Shown: positions 33,364 to 45,048, counted from the first letter of the stretch. The stretch: 56,291 bases of DNA from an uncultured Paracoccaceae bacterium (GCA_913062865.1 CAJXWO010000013.1:1-56291), one strand, 5' to 3'. The notes: generated by a model from the letters alone, not told the origin. Program-made: numbers and translations.

Positions 33364-35028
33364 TCACATCAACCGGCTGACGATCACGCTGACCTCGGGC
33401 TTCTTGCCGATCTCGTCGAGCGAGGTCTGTCGCACGATGCGCTTGAACTCGGTCTCGAGCTTGTCGTCATCGCCGCGGATCTTGGCGCCCGCGCGGTTCA
33501 GATACTGGCTCAGGTCCTCTTCCAGCACATCGACCAGCGGCGCACGCGACCGGCCGGTTTCCGCCAGGCCCATGACCTCGCACCAGGGCTCGCCCACGGG
33601 TTCGTCGTCTTCGTCCAGGATCACCGTCACGACCACATGACCGTTCAGCGCCATGCGGATCCGGTCGCGCACGATCCCGTCGAGCGCGCCGATCTGGGTC
33701 GAGCCGTCGAGGTAGGTGCGCCCGGTCTCGACATAGCCTGCGACCGTGGGGGCGTTGCCCGACAGGTCGATCATGGTGCCGTTCACGGCCACGACGCCCG
33801 CGATCCCCTTGGACTGGGCAATCTTCACATGCTCGCGCAGGTGACGGTGCTCGCCATGCATGGGGATGACAATCTGCGGCTTGGTGATCTCGTGCATGGT
33901 CTCGAGATCCGGTCGGTTCGCGTGCCCCGAGACGTGGTAGAGCCCCGAGCTGTCATCGACCACGTCCACCCCCTGTTCCGAGAAGGCGTTCATGATGCGG
34001 ATCACGCCCTTTTCGTTGCCCGGAATGGTCTTGGATGAAAAGAGAAACGTGTCGCCCTCTTTCATCTGGAAGCCCTGGTACTTGCCCCGTGCCAGCTGCG
34101 CACTGGCCGCGCGGCGTTCGCCCTGGCTGCCGGTGACGATCAGCATCAGATGCTCGCGCGGAATGACCGCGTCCTCGGGGCTGACCACCTTGGGAAAGCT
34201 CGACAGCACACCCGTCTCGACCGAGGCTTCGATCATCCGGCGCATGGCCCGGCCCAGAAGCACGATCGACCGCCCCGCGGCCTCGCCCGCCTCGGCCAGC
34301 GTTTTGACCCGCGCGACGTTCGAGGCGAATGTGGTCGCCACGAACATGCCACTGGAATCGGCAATCAGCTTTTCCAGCTCGGGTCCCACGGTCGATTCCG
34401 ACCGGCCCGGATGGGTCGAGAAGACATTGGTGGAATCGCAGACCAGCGCCTTGACCCCCGGTTTCGACACCTCTTCCCAAAGCGCGCGGTCAAAGGGCTC
34501 GCCCACCACGGGGTTCGTGTCGATCTTGAAATCGCCGGTATGGATCACCCGGCCCTCGGGGCTGTCGATCACCAGCGCGCTCGATTCCGGGATGGAATGC
34601 GACACCGGCAGGAACCCCACCTTGAAGGGGCCCACGTCGATCTGCTCGGGCCAGGGCGATGCGGTGCGCACGGCCTTGTCCGAATGCCCGTGCTCTTCCA
34701 TCTTGCGCCGCGCGATGTTGGCGGTGAAGGCGCGGGCATAGACCGGCGCACCCAGCTGGTCGTAGTAATGCCCCACCGCGCCCACATGGTCCTCGTGCGC
34801 ATGGGTGACAAACACGGCCTCGAGCCGGTCCTTGCGCTCTTTCAGCCAGGTGATGTCGGGAAAGATCAGGTCGACCCCCGGCGTGCCGTCCATATCCGGA
34901 AAGGTCACGCCCAGGTCGACCAGGATCAGCCGCTCCTCGTCGGGTTTGCCATAGCCATAGACATAGGCATTCATGCCAATCTCGCCCGCCCCGCCAAGGG
35001 GCAGGTAGATCAGTCTTTCGCCGCTCAT
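33364..35028 (-). CDS. rnj: Ribonuclease J
   Basis: Metallo-beta-lactamase/beta-CASP ribonuclease with 5'-3' exonuclease and endonuclease activity in mRNA and rRNA processing. 554 aa. The metal-binding motif is HAHEDHVGA (about residue 78), with the second His site in VSHSIPES and the Asp in HTGDFKID. The beta-CASP region carries LLIVTGSQGE-type MLIVTGSQGERRAA and the C-terminal SGHANRPDL motif. Starts MSGERLIYLPLGGAGEIGMN. It lies 2 bases downstream of coaX at the end of the nuo transcription unit. Confidence 0.95.
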   Translation of the reverse strand: MSGERLIYLPLGGAGEIGMNAYVYGYGKPDEERLILVDLGVTFPDMDGTPGVDLIFPDITWLKERKDRLEAVFVTHAHEDHVGAVGHYYDQLGAPVYARAFTANIARRKMEEHGHSDKAVRTASPWPEQIDVGPFKVGFLPVSHSIPESSALVIDSPEGRVIHTGDFKIDTNPVVGEPFDRALWEEVSKPGVKALVCDSTNVFSTHPGRSESTVGPELEKLIADSSGMFVATTFASNVARVKTLAEAGEAAGRSIVLLGRAMRRMIEASVETGVLSSFPKVVSPEDAVIPREHLMLIVTGSQGERRAASAQLARGKYQGFQMKEGDTFLFSSKTIPGNEKGVIRIMNAFSEQGVDVVDDSSGLYHVSGHANRPDLETMHEITKPQIVIPMHGEHRHLREHVKIAQSKGIAGVVAVNGTMIDLSGNAPTVAGYVETGRTYLDGSTQIGALDGIVRDRIRMALNGHVVVTVILDEDDEPVGEPWCEVMGLAETGRSRAPLVDVLEEDLSQYLNRAGAKIRGDDDKLETEFKRIVRQTSLDEIGKKPEVSVIVSRLM

Positions 35029-35030
35029 GC

Positions 35031-35807
35031 TCAGTACGTCCCGTTCTTGTTGTAATCGTGGATCACGACCAGACCGTGCATGGTCAGGTCTTCTTCGAAT
35101 GTGTCAAATAGCCTGTCGCCGGTGGCGAACAACGGGGCCAGCCCCCCGGTCGCAATCACCCGCATCGGCCGTTCGTACTCGGCCTTGATGCGATCGCAGA
35201 TGCCGCTGACCAGGCCCACGTATCCCCAGAACACACCGGACTGCATGCAGTCCACCGTATTCGTACCGATCACCTTCTGCGGCTTGGTCACATCCACATG
35301 GGGAAGTGCTGCGGCGGCCATATGCAGCGCCTCGAGGCTAAGGTTCACGCCCGGCGCGATCACCCCGCCGACATAGGCGCCATCCTCGGCCACCACGTCA
35401 AAGGTGGTGGCAGTGCCAAAATCCACCACGATCAGGTCGCCGCCATGGCGGTCGTAGGCGCCTGCCGCGTTCACAAGCCGGTCCGGGCCAACGGTCGTGC
35501 CCTCGTCCACCCGCGGGGCGGTCGGCAGCCGGCATTCGGGCTTGCCCACCACCAGCGGGCGGCAGCCGAAGAACCGGTCGGCAAAGACGCGCAGGTTGAA
35601 GACCACCCGCGGCACCGTGGTCGAGATGATGACATCCTGAATGTCCAGCTCGATCCCGTAATGGTCGATCAGTGTCGAGAACCAGGTGAAATAGGCATCG
35701 GCCGTGCGCGCATGGTGGGTCGAGGTGCGCATGGTGCACAGGAACTGGTCGCCGTCCCAGATGGCGAAGACGGTGTTGGTGTTGCCGCAGTCGATGGCCA
35801 GAAGCAT
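35031..35807 (-). CDS. coaX: Type III pantothenate kinase
   Basis: Phosphorylates pantothenate, the first step of coenzyme A synthesis; the type III enzyme is not feedback-inhibited by CoA. 258 aa. Phosphate-binding motifs are LLAIDCGNTNTVFAIWDG at the N-terminus, GPDRLVNAAGAYDRHGGD in the middle (pantothenate site), and LIVVDFGTATTFDVV. Follows birA by 12 bases on the same strand. Confidence 0.95.
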   Translation of the reverse strand: MLLAIDCGNTNTVFAIWDGDQFLCTMRTSTHHARTADAYFTWFSTLIDHYGIELDIQDVIISTTVPRVVFNLRVFADRFFGCRPLVVGKPECRLPTAPRVDEGTTVGPDRLVNAAGAYDRHGGDLIVVDFGTATTFDVVAEDGAYVGGVIAPGVNLSLEALHMAAAALPHVDVTKPQKVIGTNTVDCMQSGVFWGYVGLVSGICDRIKAEYERPMRVIATGGLAPLFATGDRLFDTFEEDLTMHGLVVIHDYNKNGTY

Positions 35808-35819
35808 CCCCTGCCCTCC

Positions 35820-36575
35820 TCAGCCGAAAAAGATATCGCCCGCCGCAATGGCGCGCTGGCCCTGCGGGGTGCGCAGGATCAACTGGCCGTCGCTGTCCAG
35901 CGTCTCGAAAACGCCGGTGATCTCTTCGCGGGGCAGTTTCGCGGTCAGGGTCTCGCCCAGCCGGGCCGCTTGGGACAGCCATGCGTCGCGGATCGGTGCA
36001 AAACCCTCGGCCACGAAGCGCGCCTCCCACCCGGCATAGGTCACCGCCAGCGTGTCGAGGAATTCCTCGGGCAGGACCAGCGCGCCGGTTTCCGAGGCCA
36101 GCGCCACGGGGCGCAGCGCGCCCGCTTCGACCTCATCCCCGCCGGGCGCCTCGACCAGGTTCACACCCACGCCGATGGAGAGCCGCCCGCCCGGGTTCTC
36201 CAAAAGGATGCCCGCCAGCTTGCCGCCGTTCAACAGCACGTCATTGGGCCATTTCAGCGTAAACGCATCGTGCCGCCCGGTGACCGCGACGCAGGTGTCG
36301 TAGAGCGCAAGGGCCATCACGAAGGATCGCAGCGCCGCATGGCGCGCAGGAGCGGGATCAGGCAGCACCATAGTGGCCGCGAAATTGCCCCGCGGCATGG
36401 CCCAGGACCGGCCCCGCCGACCGCGCGCAGCGGTCTGCACATGGGCCAGGATCCAGCAGGGTGCGGTCAGCTCTGGCGCGCGGCGCGCGGCCTCGTCCAG
36501 CGTGCTGTCCACCTCGTCGAGGATCACCCGGCCCGTGCCAGCGGGCCAGCCCTCGGTCCGAGGATCAGTTGACAA
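35820..36575 (-). CDS. birA: Biotin--protein ligase (BirA), without HTH domain
   Basis: Attaches biotin to the carrier protein of acetyl-CoA carboxylase. 251 aa, catalytic domain only: the biotinyl-AMP loop is ARGRRGRSW (about 50-58), [19 protein letters not shown] is the conserved core, and SIGVGVNL follows. No N-terminal DNA-binding domain is present, so it is not a biotin repressor. The start overlaps the nuoN stop by 11 bases, linking it to the nuo operon. Confidence 0.94.
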   Translation of the reverse strand: MSTDPRTEGWPAGTGRVILDEVDSTLDEAARRAPELTAPCWILAHVQTAARGRRGRSWAMPRGNFAATMVLPDPAPARHAALRSFVMALALYDTCVAVTGRHDAFTLKWPNDVLLNGGKLAGILLENPGGRLSIGVGVNLVEAPGGDEVEAGALRPVALASETGALVLPEEFLDTLAVTYAGWEARFVAEGFAPIRDAWLSQAARLGETLTAKLPREEITGVFETLDSDGQLILRTPQGQRAIAAGDIFFG

Positions 36576-38004
36576 GCGTGATCGCCGCCGCCTCGGCCGC
36601 GCCCTCGATGCCGAAGAAATTCACGATCCCCACCAGCATGATGATCGCCGAGGCCATGAGGATCCCGTTCAACAGGGCCGAGCCGCCACCGTCGAGCCCC
36701 TCGCGGTCTTCGCCGAAATACATGTAGTAGACGATGCGCAGGTAGTAGAACGCGCCGATCACCGATGCGAGGACGCCCGCCACGGCCAGCCAGGCCAGAC
36801 CGGCCTCATAGGCCGCGCGCAGGACATAGAGCTTGCCGAAGAAGCCCAGCAGCGGCGGCACACCGGCCAGGCTGAAGAGCAGCACAAGCATCGCCAGCGC
36901 CTTGCCCGGCTCACGCTTTGAATAGAGGTTCAGCGCGGCGATATCGGTCACCGGCTGGCCCTCTTTCTCCATGGTCAGGATAAAGGCGAAGGTGCCCAGG
37001 TTCATGGTGACGTAGATCGCCATGTAGACCAGCATCGCCTGCACGCCAAAGGCCGTGCCCGCCGCGAGGCCCATCAGCGCGTAGCCCATGTGGGCGATCG
37101 ACGAATAAGCCATCAGCCGCTTGATGTTGGTCTGGCCGATCGCCGCGACCGCGCCCAGGAACATCGACAGAACCGACAGAAGCGCGATGATCTGCTGCCA
37201 GTCGCCCACGGCCCCGCCAAAGGCGTCATGCATCACGCGGGCAAACAGCGCCATCGCCGCGATCTTGGGGGCGGTGGCGAAAAAGGCGGTGATCGGCGTC
37301 GGCGCGCCTTCGTACACGTCGGGCGTCCACATGTGGAACGGCACCGCCGAGACCTTGAAGGCCAGACCGGCGGTCAGGAAGACAAGGCCAAAGAGCAGCC
37401 CCAGCGACACCTGCCCCTCGGTCGCGGTGGCGATGATGCCGGAGAACAGCGTCGTGCCCGCGTATCCATAGGTCAGCGACGCGCCGTAAAGCAGCAGACC
37501 CGAGCTCAGCGCGCCCAGGACGAAATACTTGAGCCCCGCCTCGGTCGACTTGGCGTTGTCCCGGCGCAGGGAGGCCACGACATACAGCGCCAGCGATTGC
37601 AGCTCGAGCCCCATGTAAAGCGCGATCAGGTCGCCCGCGCTGACCATCATCATCATCCCCACCGCCGCAAGGGCCACGAGGATCGGGTATTCAAAGCGCA
37701 ACAGGTCGCGCCGCGCCATGTAGTCTTCGGACATGATCAGGACCACAGCCGCCGACAGCAGGATCGCCACCTTGGCAAAGCGGGCAAAGGCATCGTCGTG
37801 GAACATGCCGTTGAAGGCCACGTTGGTGCCCGACCCGGTCAGCCCGATCCAGGCCGCCACGGCGATCATCACCGCCGCGGTGATCCACAGGATGAGCGAG
37901 GCCAGCCGGTCCTTGCCGGTATAGACGGCCCCCAGAAGCGCGCCCATGGCGAACAGCGCCAGGACGATCTCGGGCAGGATGACGGTCAGATCGGATTGGA
38001 TCAT
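36565..38004 (-). CDS. nuoN: NADH-quinone oxidoreductase subunit N
   Basis: Antiporter-like membrane subunit of complex I that contributes to proton pumping. 479 aa with about 14 hydrophobic segments. Family features include [11 protein letters not shown], the [20 protein letters not shown] segment with a functional lysine and the HMW motif, and [14 protein letters not shown]. Last nuo gene; it follows nuoM by 11 bases. Confidence 0.96.
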   Translation of the reverse strand: MIQSDLTVILPEIVLALFAMGALLGAVYTGKDRLASLILWITAAVMIAVAAWIGLTGSGTNVAFNGMFHDDAFARFAKVAILLSAAVVLIMSEDYMARRDLLRFEYPILVALAAVGMMMMVSAGDLIALYMGLELQSLALYVVASLRRDNAKSTEAGLKYFVLGALSSGLLLYGASLTYGYAGTTLFSGIIATATEGQVSLGLLFGLVFLTAGLAFKVSAVPFHMWTPDVYEGAPTPITAFFATAPKIAAMALFARVMHDAFGGAVGDWQQIIALLSVLSMFLGAVAAIGQTNIKRLMAYSSIAHMGYALMGLAAGTAFGVQAMLVYMAIYVTMNLGTFAFILTMEKEGQPVTDIAALNLYSKREPGKALAMLVLLFSLAGVPPLLGFFGKLYVLRAAYEAGLAWLAVAGVLASVIGAFYYLRIVYYMYFGEDREGLDGGGSALLNGILMASAIIMLVGIVNFFGIEGAAEAAAITLVN

Positions 38005-38015
38005 GATCGTGCCTT

Positions 38016-39557
38016 TCAGTTCGACGCCAGCTGGCTTGCGGCCTCGGCCGCGGCCAGGGCCGTGTCATAATCGGAAACCAACGCGGCCACCGACGGGCCG
38101 ATGATGTCGGTCACGAGGCTGGGATAGACCCCCAGCAGGATGGTCATGACCACGAGCGGCGCAAAGATCGCACGCTCGCGCCGGGACATGTCGGTGATGG
38201 ATTTCAGGCTTTCCTTGATCAGGTCGCCCAGCACCACCCGGCGGTAAAGCCACAGCGCATAGGCCGCCGACAGGATCACGCCCGTCGCTGCCACGGCGGC
38301 GATCCAGGTGTTGACCTGGAACACACCCATGAGCGTCAGAAACTCGCCCACGAAACCGCTGGTGCCCGGCAGGCCCACATTGGCCATGGTGAACAGCATG
38401 AAGATCAGCGCATAGGCCGGCATCCGGTTCACGAGGCCGCCATAGGCGTCGATCTCGCGCGTGTGCATCCGGTCATAGATCACGCCAACACACAGGAACA
38501 GCGCGCCCGAGATGAAGCCGTGGCTGATCATCTGAAAAATGGCCCCGTCGATCCCTTGCTGGTTGGCGGCGAAGATCCCCATCGTCACGAACCCCATATG
38601 GGCGACCGACGAATAGGCGATGAGCTTTTTCATGTCCTCCTGCACCAGCGCCACGAGGCTCGTGTAGACGATGGCGATGGCCGACATCCACAGGATGAGC
38701 GGCGTCATCACCTCGGCCCCCACGGGGAACATGGGCAGCGAAAAGCGCAGGAAGCCATAGCCGCCCATCTTCAGAAGGATCGCCGCCAGCACCACGGACC
38801 CCGCCGTGGGCGCCTGAACGTGTGCATCCGGCAGCCAGGTGTGCACCGGCCACATGGGCATCTTGACCGCGAAACTTGCGAAGAAGGCCAGGAACATCAG
38901 CGTCTGCGCGCCACCCAGGATGGTGATGCCAAGGACGGGGAAGCTTTCCGACCCGAACTGATGGTTCATCAGCGTCGGAATGTCGGTCGTGCCCGCATCC
39001 GCATACATCGCCACCATCGCCACGAGCATCAGCACCGAGCCGAGGAAGGTGTAGAGGAAGAACTTGAACGACGCGTAGATGCGGTTCTTGCCGCCCCAGA
39101 TGCCGATGATCAGGAACATCGGAATGAGCCCCGCCTCGAAGAAGAGGTAGAAGAGCACCAGGTCCAGCGCCATGAACACGCCCAGCATCAGCGTCTCCAG
39201 CACCAGGAAGGCGATCATGTATTCCTTGACCCGGGTGGTCACATCCCAGCTCGCCGCAATGACCAGCGGCATGATGAAGGTGGTCAGCATGACAAAGAGC
39301 ACGCTGATCCCGTCGACGCCCATCTTGTAATTCAGCCCCATGATCCACTCGGCCTCTTCCACGTATTGGAAGCCGGTGTCGTTGGGGTCGAACTCGGCCA
39401 GGATGGCCAGCGAGATCAGGAAGGTCGCCGAGGTCGCGATCAGTGACAGCCACTTGGCATTGCGCTGCGCGGCCTCGTCCTCGCCCCGCAGGAACACCGC
39501 GAGGATCAGCGCGGCCAACGCGGGCAGGAAGGTGACGATCGAAAGCAGGTTGCCCAT
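38016..39557 (-). CDS. nuoM: NADH-quinone oxidoreductase subunit M
   Basis: Antiporter-like proton-pumping subunit of complex I. 513 aa and about 14 membrane segments. Landmarks: [20 protein letters not shown], the [20 protein letters not shown] region with the conserved lysine, and [15 protein letters not shown]. The start overlaps the nuoL stop by one base (39557). Confidence 0.97.
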   Translation of the reverse strand: MGNLLSIVTFLPALAALILAVFLRGEDEAAQRNAKWLSLIATSATFLISLAILAEFDPNDTGFQYVEEAEWIMGLNYKMGVDGISVLFVMLTTFIMPLVIAASWDVTTRVKEYMIAFLVLETLMLGVFMALDLVLFYLFFEAGLIPMFLIIGIWGGKNRIYASFKFFLYTFLGSVLMLVAMVAMYADAGTTDIPTLMNHQFGSESFPVLGITILGGAQTLMFLAFFASFAVKMPMWPVHTWLPDAHVQAPTAGSVVLAAILLKMGGYGFLRFSLPMFPVGAEVMTPLILWMSAIAIVYTSLVALVQEDMKKLIAYSSVAHMGFVTMGIFAANQQGIDGAIFQMISHGFISGALFLCVGVIYDRMHTREIDAYGGLVNRMPAYALIFMLFTMANVGLPGTSGFVGEFLTLMGVFQVNTWIAAVAATGVILSAAYALWLYRRVVLGDLIKESLKSITDMSRRERAIFAPLVVMTILLGVYPSLVTDIIGPSVAALVSDYDTALAAAEAASQLASN

Positions 39558-41629
39558 CAGTTTGCCCCCCCGGCAAGCGTCATCCAGGTGATGAGAACCA
39601 CGATCCCGATCACCATGGTAAAGGCATAGGTGAAGATGTAGCCGGACTGCGCGCGGCCCGCGAGACGGGTGAAGAAGGGAATGATCCCCATGGCGACACC
39701 GTTGATCGACCCGTCGATCACGTCACCATCGCCCCGCCGCCACAACAGACGCCCCAGCGCCTTGGCGGGTTGGACAAAGATCGCGTCATAGATCTCGTCG
39801 AAATACCACTTGTTGAGCAGGAACAGGTACAGCGGGCGCTGGTTCTCGGCCAGGCGGCCGGGCATCGCCGGGTTCAAGATGTAGAACCAGACCGCCACGA
39901 CAAAGCCGATGACCATGGCCACAAAGGGGCTCAGCTTGACCCATGTGGGCACATAATGCGCCTCGTGCAGGATCGTGTTCTCGGGGCGGATATAGATTGC
40001 CGCCTCGCCCGGGGCGCTTTCCATGACATAATGCAGCTCAGAGGCTTTCGGGCTGCGCTCCGCCACCTGCTCGACCAGCTCCTGGGTGGGCTCACCATAG
40101 GTGCCGCCAAAGAATTTGACGACCTCGTTGGTCTTGCCGAAGAAGCTCGAATACCAGATCGCGCCCGCGAACACGGCCCCCAACGCCAGAACGCCCAGCG
40201 GCACCAGCATGGTCATGGGCGACTCGTGCGCGTGGTCATGGGTGTGCTTGTCCCCGCGTGGGCTGCCCCAGAAGGTCAGGAACATCAGCCGCCAGCTGTA
40301 GAAGCTGGTGAAGAGCGCGGCGATCACCAGCGACCAGAAGGCAAAGCCGCCCGCCGTGCCCGCATAGGCGCTTTCGATCACCGCATCCTTCGATGCGAAA
40401 CCGGCAAAGCCGATCCAGCCGGTCAGCGGAATGCCCACACCGGTGATGGCCAGCGTGCCGATCAGCATCGCGTAGAAGGTGTAGGGCAGTTTCTTGCGCA
40501 GGCCGCCGTAGTTCCGCATGTCCTGCTCGTGGTGCATCCCGTGGATGACCGAGCCCGCGCCAAGGAACAGCATCGCCTTGAAGAAGGCGTGCGTGAAAAG
40601 GTGGAACATCGCGACCGAATAGACCCCCACGCCCGCAGCCACGAACATGTAGCCCAGCTGCGAACAGGTCGAATAGGCGATCACGCGCTTGATGTCGTTC
40701 TGCACCAGGCCCACGGTCGCGGCGAAAAACGCGGTCGCGGCGCCCAGGAAGGTCACGAAGGTCATGGCGTTCGGTGCGAATTCCATGATCGGCGACATGC
40801 GGCAGACGAGGAACACGCCCGCGGTCACCATGGTTGCGGCATGAATGAGTGCCGACACCGGCGTCGGGCCCTCCATCGCGTCGGGCAGCCAGGTGTGCAG
40901 GAACAGCTGCGCCGATTTGCCCATCGCGCCGATGAACAGCAGGAACGCTACCAGTTCCGCCGCGTTCCAGCTGGTCCAGAGGAAGGTCAGCTGCGTTTCG
41001 GCCAGCTCTGGTGCGGCGGCGAAGATGTCGTCGAAATTGATCGAGTCGGTCAGGAAGAAGATCGCGAAAATCCCCAGCGCAAAGCCGAAATCGCCCACCC
41101 GGTTCACGACGAAGGCCTTGATCGCTGCGGCATTGGCCGACGGTTTGCGATAGTAGAAGCCGATCAGCAGGTAGGAGGCGAGGCCCACGCCCTCCCACCC
41201 AAAGAACATCTGGACGAGGTTGTCGGCAGTCACCAGCATCAGCATGGCGAAGGTGAAGAACGACAGATACGCGAAAAAGCGCGGCCTGTAGCTTTCGTTT
41301 TCGCGGAAATTCTCGTCATGGGCCATGTAGCCGAAGCTATACAGATGCACGAGCGCCGAGACGGTCGTGATCACAATCAGCATGATCGCCGTCAGCCGGT
41401 CGAGCCGGATGGCCCAGTCGGTGCTGAGCGACCCGCTTTCGATCCAGCGCAGGATCGAGATCGTCTCGGTCGTCCCGTCAAAGGTCAGGAAAACGATCCA
41501 GCTGAAAATACAGGACAGGAACAAAAGGCCCGTCGACACCCACATGGCACCCCGGTCGCCAATCAGACGCCAGCCGAACCCCGCGATGAGCGCGCCCAGG
41601 AGCGGGGCGAATAGGATCATCGTTTCCAT
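39557..41629 (-). CDS. nuoL: NADH-quinone oxidoreductase subunit L
   Basis: Largest antiporter-like subunit of complex I, with the long lateral helix at its C-terminus. 690 aa. Signatures: [39 protein letters not shown], and [15 protein letters not shown]. The C-terminal extension after about residue 530 forms the amphipathic arm and final membrane anchor. Follows nuoK by 4 bases and overlaps nuoM by one base. Confidence 0.97.
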   Translation of the reverse strand: METMILFAPLLGALIAGFGWRLIGDRGAMWVSTGLLFLSCIFSWIVFLTFDGTTETISILRWIESGSLSTDWAIRLDRLTAIMLIVITTVSALVHLYSFGYMAHDENFRENESYRPRFFAYLSFFTFAMLMLVTADNLVQMFFGWEGVGLASYLLIGFYYRKPSANAAAIKAFVVNRVGDFGFALGIFAIFFLTDSINFDDIFAAAPELAETQLTFLWTSWNAAELVAFLLFIGAMGKSAQLFLHTWLPDAMEGPTPVSALIHAATMVTAGVFLVCRMSPIMEFAPNAMTFVTFLGAATAFFAATVGLVQNDIKRVIAYSTCSQLGYMFVAAGVGVYSVAMFHLFTHAFFKAMLFLGAGSVIHGMHHEQDMRNYGGLRKKLPYTFYAMLIGTLAITGVGIPLTGWIGFAGFASKDAVIESAYAGTAGGFAFWSLVIAALFTSFYSWRLMFLTFWGSPRGDKHTHDHAHESPMTMLVPLGVLALGAVFAGAIWYSSFFGKTNEVVKFFGGTYGEPTQELVEQVAERSPKASELHYVMESAPGEAAIYIRPENTILHEAHYVPTWVKLSPFVAMVIGFVVAVWFYILNPAMPGRLAENQRPLYLFLLNKWYFDEIYDAIFVQPAKALGRLLWRRGDGDVIDGSINGVAMGIIPFFTRLAGRAQSGYIFTYAFTMVIGIVVLITWMTLAGGAN

Positions 41630-41633
41630 TGGC

Positions 41634-41939
41634 TCAGCCTTTCATCACGTTGACATCTTCCACCGCGATCGTGCCGCGGTTGCGGAAGAAGCAGACCAGG
41701 ATTGCAAGGCCGATGGCGGCCTCGGCGGCGGCCACGGTCAGCACGAACAGGGTAAAGACCTGGCCCACCAGGTCGCCCAGGAAGCTCGAAAAGGCCACGA
41801 GGTTGATGTTCACCGCCAGCAACATCAGCTCGATCGACATGAGCAGGATGATCACATTCTTGCGGTTCAGGAAGAGCCCGAAAATCCCGATGACGAACAG
41901 CGCTGCCGCCACCGTCAAGTAATGTTCAAGTCCGATCAT
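41634..41939 (-). CDS. nuoK: NADH-quinone oxidoreductase subunit K
   Basis: Small three-helix subunit of the complex I membrane arm. 101 aa. Begins [20 protein letters not shown]. The conserved glutamates lie in [17 protein letters not shown] (helix 2) and [14 protein letters not shown] (helix 3). An unlisted small gene lies between nuoJ and nuoK. Confidence 0.97.
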   Translation of the reverse strand: MIGLEHYLTVAAALFVIGIFGLFLNRKNVIILLMSIELMLLAVNINLVAFSSFLGDLVGQVFTLFVLTVAAAEAAIGLAILVCFFRNRGTIAVEDVNVMKG

Positions 41940-41993
41940 GCATGTCCCTCCGGGCGCTTGTGCCCGTTTTCCTTTGTCTCGTCGCGCCCAGGA

Positions 41994-42137
41994 CTAGAGC
42001 CGGGGCGGGTGTATTTTTGCCCAGAGCCGCGCCGCCCCCCGCAGCGCCCAGGCCCCGAACACCAGCTTCAGCGCCCAGAAGGCCGCATAGGCCGCCAGCC
42101 CCGCGGGCGACAGCAAGATGTCCCAGATCCCGATCAA
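41994..42137 (-). CDS. Small membrane protein between nuoJ and nuoK, 47 aa
   Basis: Found by reading the 194-base nuoJ-nuoK gap. TTG at 42137 overlaps the nuoJ stop (TTGA), and the frame runs to TAG at 41994-41996. It reads [20 protein letters not shown] and continues [20 protein letters not shown] up to a basic end. One membrane helix of about residues 12-31 followed by an amphipathic, positively charged tail is visible. Codon use and position between two complex I genes support a real gene. No ribosome site stands out, as expected for a coupled start. Confidence 0.6.
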   Translation of the reverse strand: MIGIWDILLSPAGLAAYAAFWALKLVFGAWALRGAARLWAKIHPPRL

Positions 42138-42742
42138 AGCCCCTGCCCCGGCTTGACGTCCTTCAGCTCCATCGCCTTGGCCGGATCGCGGTAGATCTGG
42201 GCCAGCACGTCCTGGCGCTTGATGTCCGAGCGGTGGCGCAGGGTCAGCACGATGGCCCCGATCATGGCCACCAGAAGGATCAGACCGGCCAGCTGGAAGA
42301 TCAGGAAATACTGGTCATACAGCAGCATCCCCAGCGCTTCGGTGTTGTGCCGGTCGACCGGCGTGACCGCGGCGCGCTGCGCCTCGGCGGCGGCATTGGC
42401 CTCCCACGCGCCGAAGGCCACGGCGAATTGCATCAACAGAACCACCCCGATCAGCAGCGCGAGCGGCAGGTATTTCGCCATCTCCGCCTTGAGCGCGGCG
42501 AAATCCACATCGAGCATCATGACAACGAAGAGGAACAGCACTGCCACCGCGCCCACATAGACAATGATGAGCAGCATCGCCACGAACTCTGCCCCCAGCA
42601 GCACGAAGAACCCGGCAGAGCTGAGGAAGGCCAGGATCAGCCACAGCACCGAATGGACCGGGTTTCGGCTGACCACCGTGAACAGGCCCCCGGCAATGGT
42701 GCCGAGCGCGAAAAGGTAAAAGGCAAAGGCGAAGACGGTCAT
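42134..42742 (-). CDS. nuoJ: NADH-quinone oxidoreductase subunit J
   Basis: Five-helix subunit of the complex I membrane arm; its third helix takes part in the proton-gating rotation. 202 aa from ATG 42742. The family pattern is [20 protein letters not shown] and [20 protein letters not shown]. The C-terminal tail is longer than in E. coli ([20 protein letters not shown]). It overlaps the CMD-gene stop by 4 bases and the small TTG-start gene downstream. Confidence 0.96.
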   Translation of the reverse strand: MTVFAFAFYLFALGTIAGGLFTVVSRNPVHSVLWLILAFLSSAGFFVLLGAEFVAMLLIIVYVGAVAVLFLFVVMMLDVDFAALKAEMAKYLPLALLIGVVLLMQFAVAFGAWEANAAAEAQRAAVTPVDRHNTEALGMLLYDQYFLIFQLAGLILLVAMIGAIVLTLRHRSDIKRQDVLAQIYRDPAKAMELKDVKPGQGL

Positions 42743-43149
42743 TGGTCGGTGTCCTCTTTGTCTTCCAGGACCTCCTGGGCCAGTTGCATGGCCCGGGTCA
42801 TGGCGGGGATGCCGGCAAAGACCGACATCATCCCGATGGTCTCGACGATTTCCTGTTTGGTCGCACCCGCCTCGACCAGGTGGCGGACGGTCATGCGGAT
42901 CTGGCTGTCGGCCTGGGCCCCCTGCATGGTGAGCCCCGCCAGCGTCAGCATCAGCCGCGTCTTGGCATCCAATCCGCCGGGATTGAAGGTGTTGCCGAAC
43001 GTCATCTCCATCCAGTCGCGGGTCATGGTGGGCCACATGGCCTCGAACCCCTTGGGCGAAAAGGATTCCATCGCAGGGTTGAAGGTTTTCACCATCTCCT
43101 GCGCGCGGGTCATCATCTCTTCGAACGGGTTCTTGGGCGTGTCGGTCAT
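42739..43149 (-). CDS. Carboxymuconolactone decarboxylase (CMD) family protein
   Basis: 136 aa from ATG 43149, with GGAGGCCGGTC just upstream, within the nuo operon between nuoI and nuoJ. The CMD core reads [20 protein letters not shown] with [20 protein letters not shown] and [12 protein letters not shown]. The AhpD-type CxxC redox pair is absent, so peroxidase activity is unlikely. An N-terminal helical part (about 1-45) is added. Role in complex I biogenesis is only inferred from position. Confidence 0.85.
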   Translation of the reverse strand: MTDTPKNPFEEMMTRAQEMVKTFNPAMESFSPKGFEAMWPTMTRDWMEMTFGNTFNPGGLDAKTRLMLTLAGLTMQGAQADSQIRMTVRHLVEAGATKQEIVETIGMMSVFAGIPAMTRAMQLAQEVLEDKEDTDQ

Positions 43150-43307
43150 GACCGGCCTCCTGTCTGTGCGGGCCCGCCGGGCGGATCCGGGGACGCAACG
43201 GGGGGCGCGAACGGCGCGAGAACTGGAAACACGGGCACCGGCGCACGCAAACCCGCCGCGCAGATGCGCGCGGTCAGGTCCAGAAGCGGTATGCGTGCGG
43301 ACAGCGA

Positions 43308-43802
43308 TCATCGGTAGGGCGCATCCATTTCAAGGTTGCGCGCGATCTCGGCCTCCCAGCGCTCGCCGTTCTCGAGCAGTTTTTGCTTGTCGTAGAACAG
43401 CTCTTCGCGGGTCTCGGTGGCAAACTCGAAATTCGGGCCCTCGACGATGGCATCGACCGGGCAGGCCTCCTGGCAGAAGCCGCAATAGATGCATTTCGTC
43501 ATGTCGATGTCGTAGCGCGTGGTGCGGCGGGACCCGTCCTCGCGCGGTTCGGCGTCGATGGTGATCGCCTGCGCGGGGCAGATCGCCTCGCACAGTTTGC
43601 AGGCGATGCAGCGCTCCTCGCCGTTGGGATAACGGCGCAGCGCGTGTTCGCCGCGGAACCGCGGGCTGAGCGGGCCCTTTTCATGCGGGTAGTTCACCGT
43701 CGCCTTGGGCGCGAAGAAATATTTCAGCCCCAGCTTCATCCCCTGCCAGACATCGGCCAGCAGGAAATACTTGGCGGCGCGGGTGTAGTCCATGGTTGCC
43801 AT
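43308..43802 (-). CDS. nuoI: NADH-quinone oxidoreductase subunit I
   Basis: Ferredoxin-like subunit carrying clusters N6a and N6b in the electron path to quinone. 164 aa from ATG 43802; ATG 43793 is an alternative. The two 4Fe-4S motifs are [16 protein letters not shown] and [16 protein letters not shown]. Starts 1 base after the stop of the 65-aa gene. Confidence 0.96.
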   Translation of the reverse strand: MATMDYTRAAKYFLLADVWQGMKLGLKYFFAPKATVNYPHEKGPLSPRFRGEHALRRYPNGEERCIACKLCEAICPAQAITIDAEPREDGSRRTTRYDIDMTKCIYCGFCQEACPVDAIVEGPNFEFATETREELFYDKQKLLENGERWEAEIARNLEMDAPYR

Positions 43803-43803
43803 G

Positions 43804-44001
43804 TCAGCTCTCCTCACCGTCTTGGGAAGAATGGTAGGACGCCGCCCACCGAAAGATCGCGGCGGCCAGCTCGTTTTGCTGCGGGGCCGGGTTGCCCTCG
43901 GCATCGGCCTCGGGCAGGCCGCAGTCCCGCACGATGAAATCGGCAAGCGAGATCATCTCGGTGTATTTCGCGTCGAGAATGGCGTCTTTCAGATCGGCCA
44001 T
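43804..44001 (-). CDS. Small protein between nuoH and nuoI, 65 aa
   Basis: Begins [20 protein letters not shown] and is acidic overall (pattern of two short helices). No transmembrane segment and no Cys motif except one Cys in [10 protein letters not shown]. It lies 3 bases after the nuoH stop and 1 base before the nuoI start, so it is translated in the operon. No family is recognised. Confidence 0.75.
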   Translation of the reverse strand: MADLKDAILDAKYTEMISLADFIVRDCGLPEADAEGNPAPQQNELAAAIFRWAASYHSSQDGEES

Positions 44002-44004
44002 CGG

Positions 44005-45042
44005 TCAGCTCCCCGTTGCCCAACGGGCGTATGTGCCCCAGAACCAGTCGAACTTGGCGGCGAAGGCCACGAACACGACCCAGACGAGGCTGAAGGGCAG
44101 GAACACCTTCCAGCCCAGGCGCATCAGCTGGTCGTAGCGGTAGCGCGGCGTGATCGCCTTGACCATCGCGAAGAGGAAGAAGAAGAACGCCATCTTCGCC
44201 ACCATCCAAAGCGCCCCGTCGGGGATGCCCGGGATCGGCGACAGCCAGCCGCCGAAGAACAAAAGCGTGGTCAGCGCGCACATCAGGAAAATGGCGATGT
44301 ATTCCCCGGCCATGAACAGCAGGAAAGGCGTCGAGGAGTATTCGACCTGGTAGCCCGCCACCAGCTCCGATTCCGCCTCGGGCAGGTCAAAGGGTGGCCG
44401 GTTGGTTTCCGCCAGTGCCGAGATGAAGAACAAGAACACCATCGGCAGATGCGGCAGCCAGTACCACGAGAAGAAGCCATAGCTGCCGTCCTGGGCGTTG
44501 ACGATGGCGCCAAAATTCATGCTGCCCGTGGACAGGATGACCCCGATGATGATCAGGCCGATCGAGACCTCGTAGGAAATCATCTGCGCGGCCGAGCGGA
44601 GCGAGCCCAGGAACGGGTATTTCGAGTTCGACGCCCAGCCGCCCATGATCACGCCGTAGACCTCGAGCGAGGAGACGGCGAAGACATAAAGGATCGCCAC
44701 GTTGATGTCCGACAGCACCCAGCTGTCGTTGAACGGGATCACCGCCCAGGCCAACACGGCCAGCACGAAACTGGTCATCGGCGCCAGGATGAACACGGTC
44801 TTGTCGGCGCCCGCGGGCACCACGACCTCTTTCATCACGTATTTCAGCGCGTCGGCCACGGTCTGAAGCAGGCCGAACGCACCCACCACGTTTGGCCCCC
44901 GCCGCATCTGGACCGCCGCCCAGATCTTGCGGTCGCCGTAGACCAGGAACAGGAGGCTGACCATCACGAAGCCCAAAACCGCAAGGCATTGGGCCAGGAT
45001 GATCAGGGCGATCCCCAGGGGCGTGGTAAAGAAGTCAGCCAT
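44005..45042 (-). CDS. nuoH: NADH-quinone oxidoreductase subunit H
   Basis: Membrane subunit that forms the quinone-binding channel with NuoB and NuoD. 345 aa, 8 helices. Conserved segments: [20 protein letters not shown] in the loop near the quinone site, and [20 protein letters not shown] with the acidic cluster. The C-terminus is normal. Confidence 0.97.
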   Translation of the reverse strand: MADFFTTPLGIALIILAQCLAVLGFVMVSLLFLVYGDRKIWAAVQMRRGPNVVGAFGLLQTVADALKYVMKEVVVPAGADKTVFILAPMTSFVLAVLAWAVIPFNDSWVLSDINVAILYVFAVSSLEVYGVIMGGWASNSKYPFLGSLRSAAQMISYEVSIGLIIIGVILSTGSMNFGAIVNAQDGSYGFFSWYWLPHLPMVFLFFISALAETNRPPFDLPEAESELVAGYQVEYSSTPFLLFMAGEYIAIFLMCALTTLLFFGGWLSPIPGIPDGALWMVAKMAFFFFLFAMVKAITPRYRYDQLMRLGWKVFLPFSLVWVVFVAFAAKFDWFWGTYARWATGS

Positions 45043-45048
45043 AATCCC

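Noticed and set aside
39770..41614. 614-codon plus-strand open frame opposite nuoL
   Set aside because: Antisense of nuoL; rich in His, Arg, Gln and Asp with no domain, as expected from reversed membrane-protein codons.
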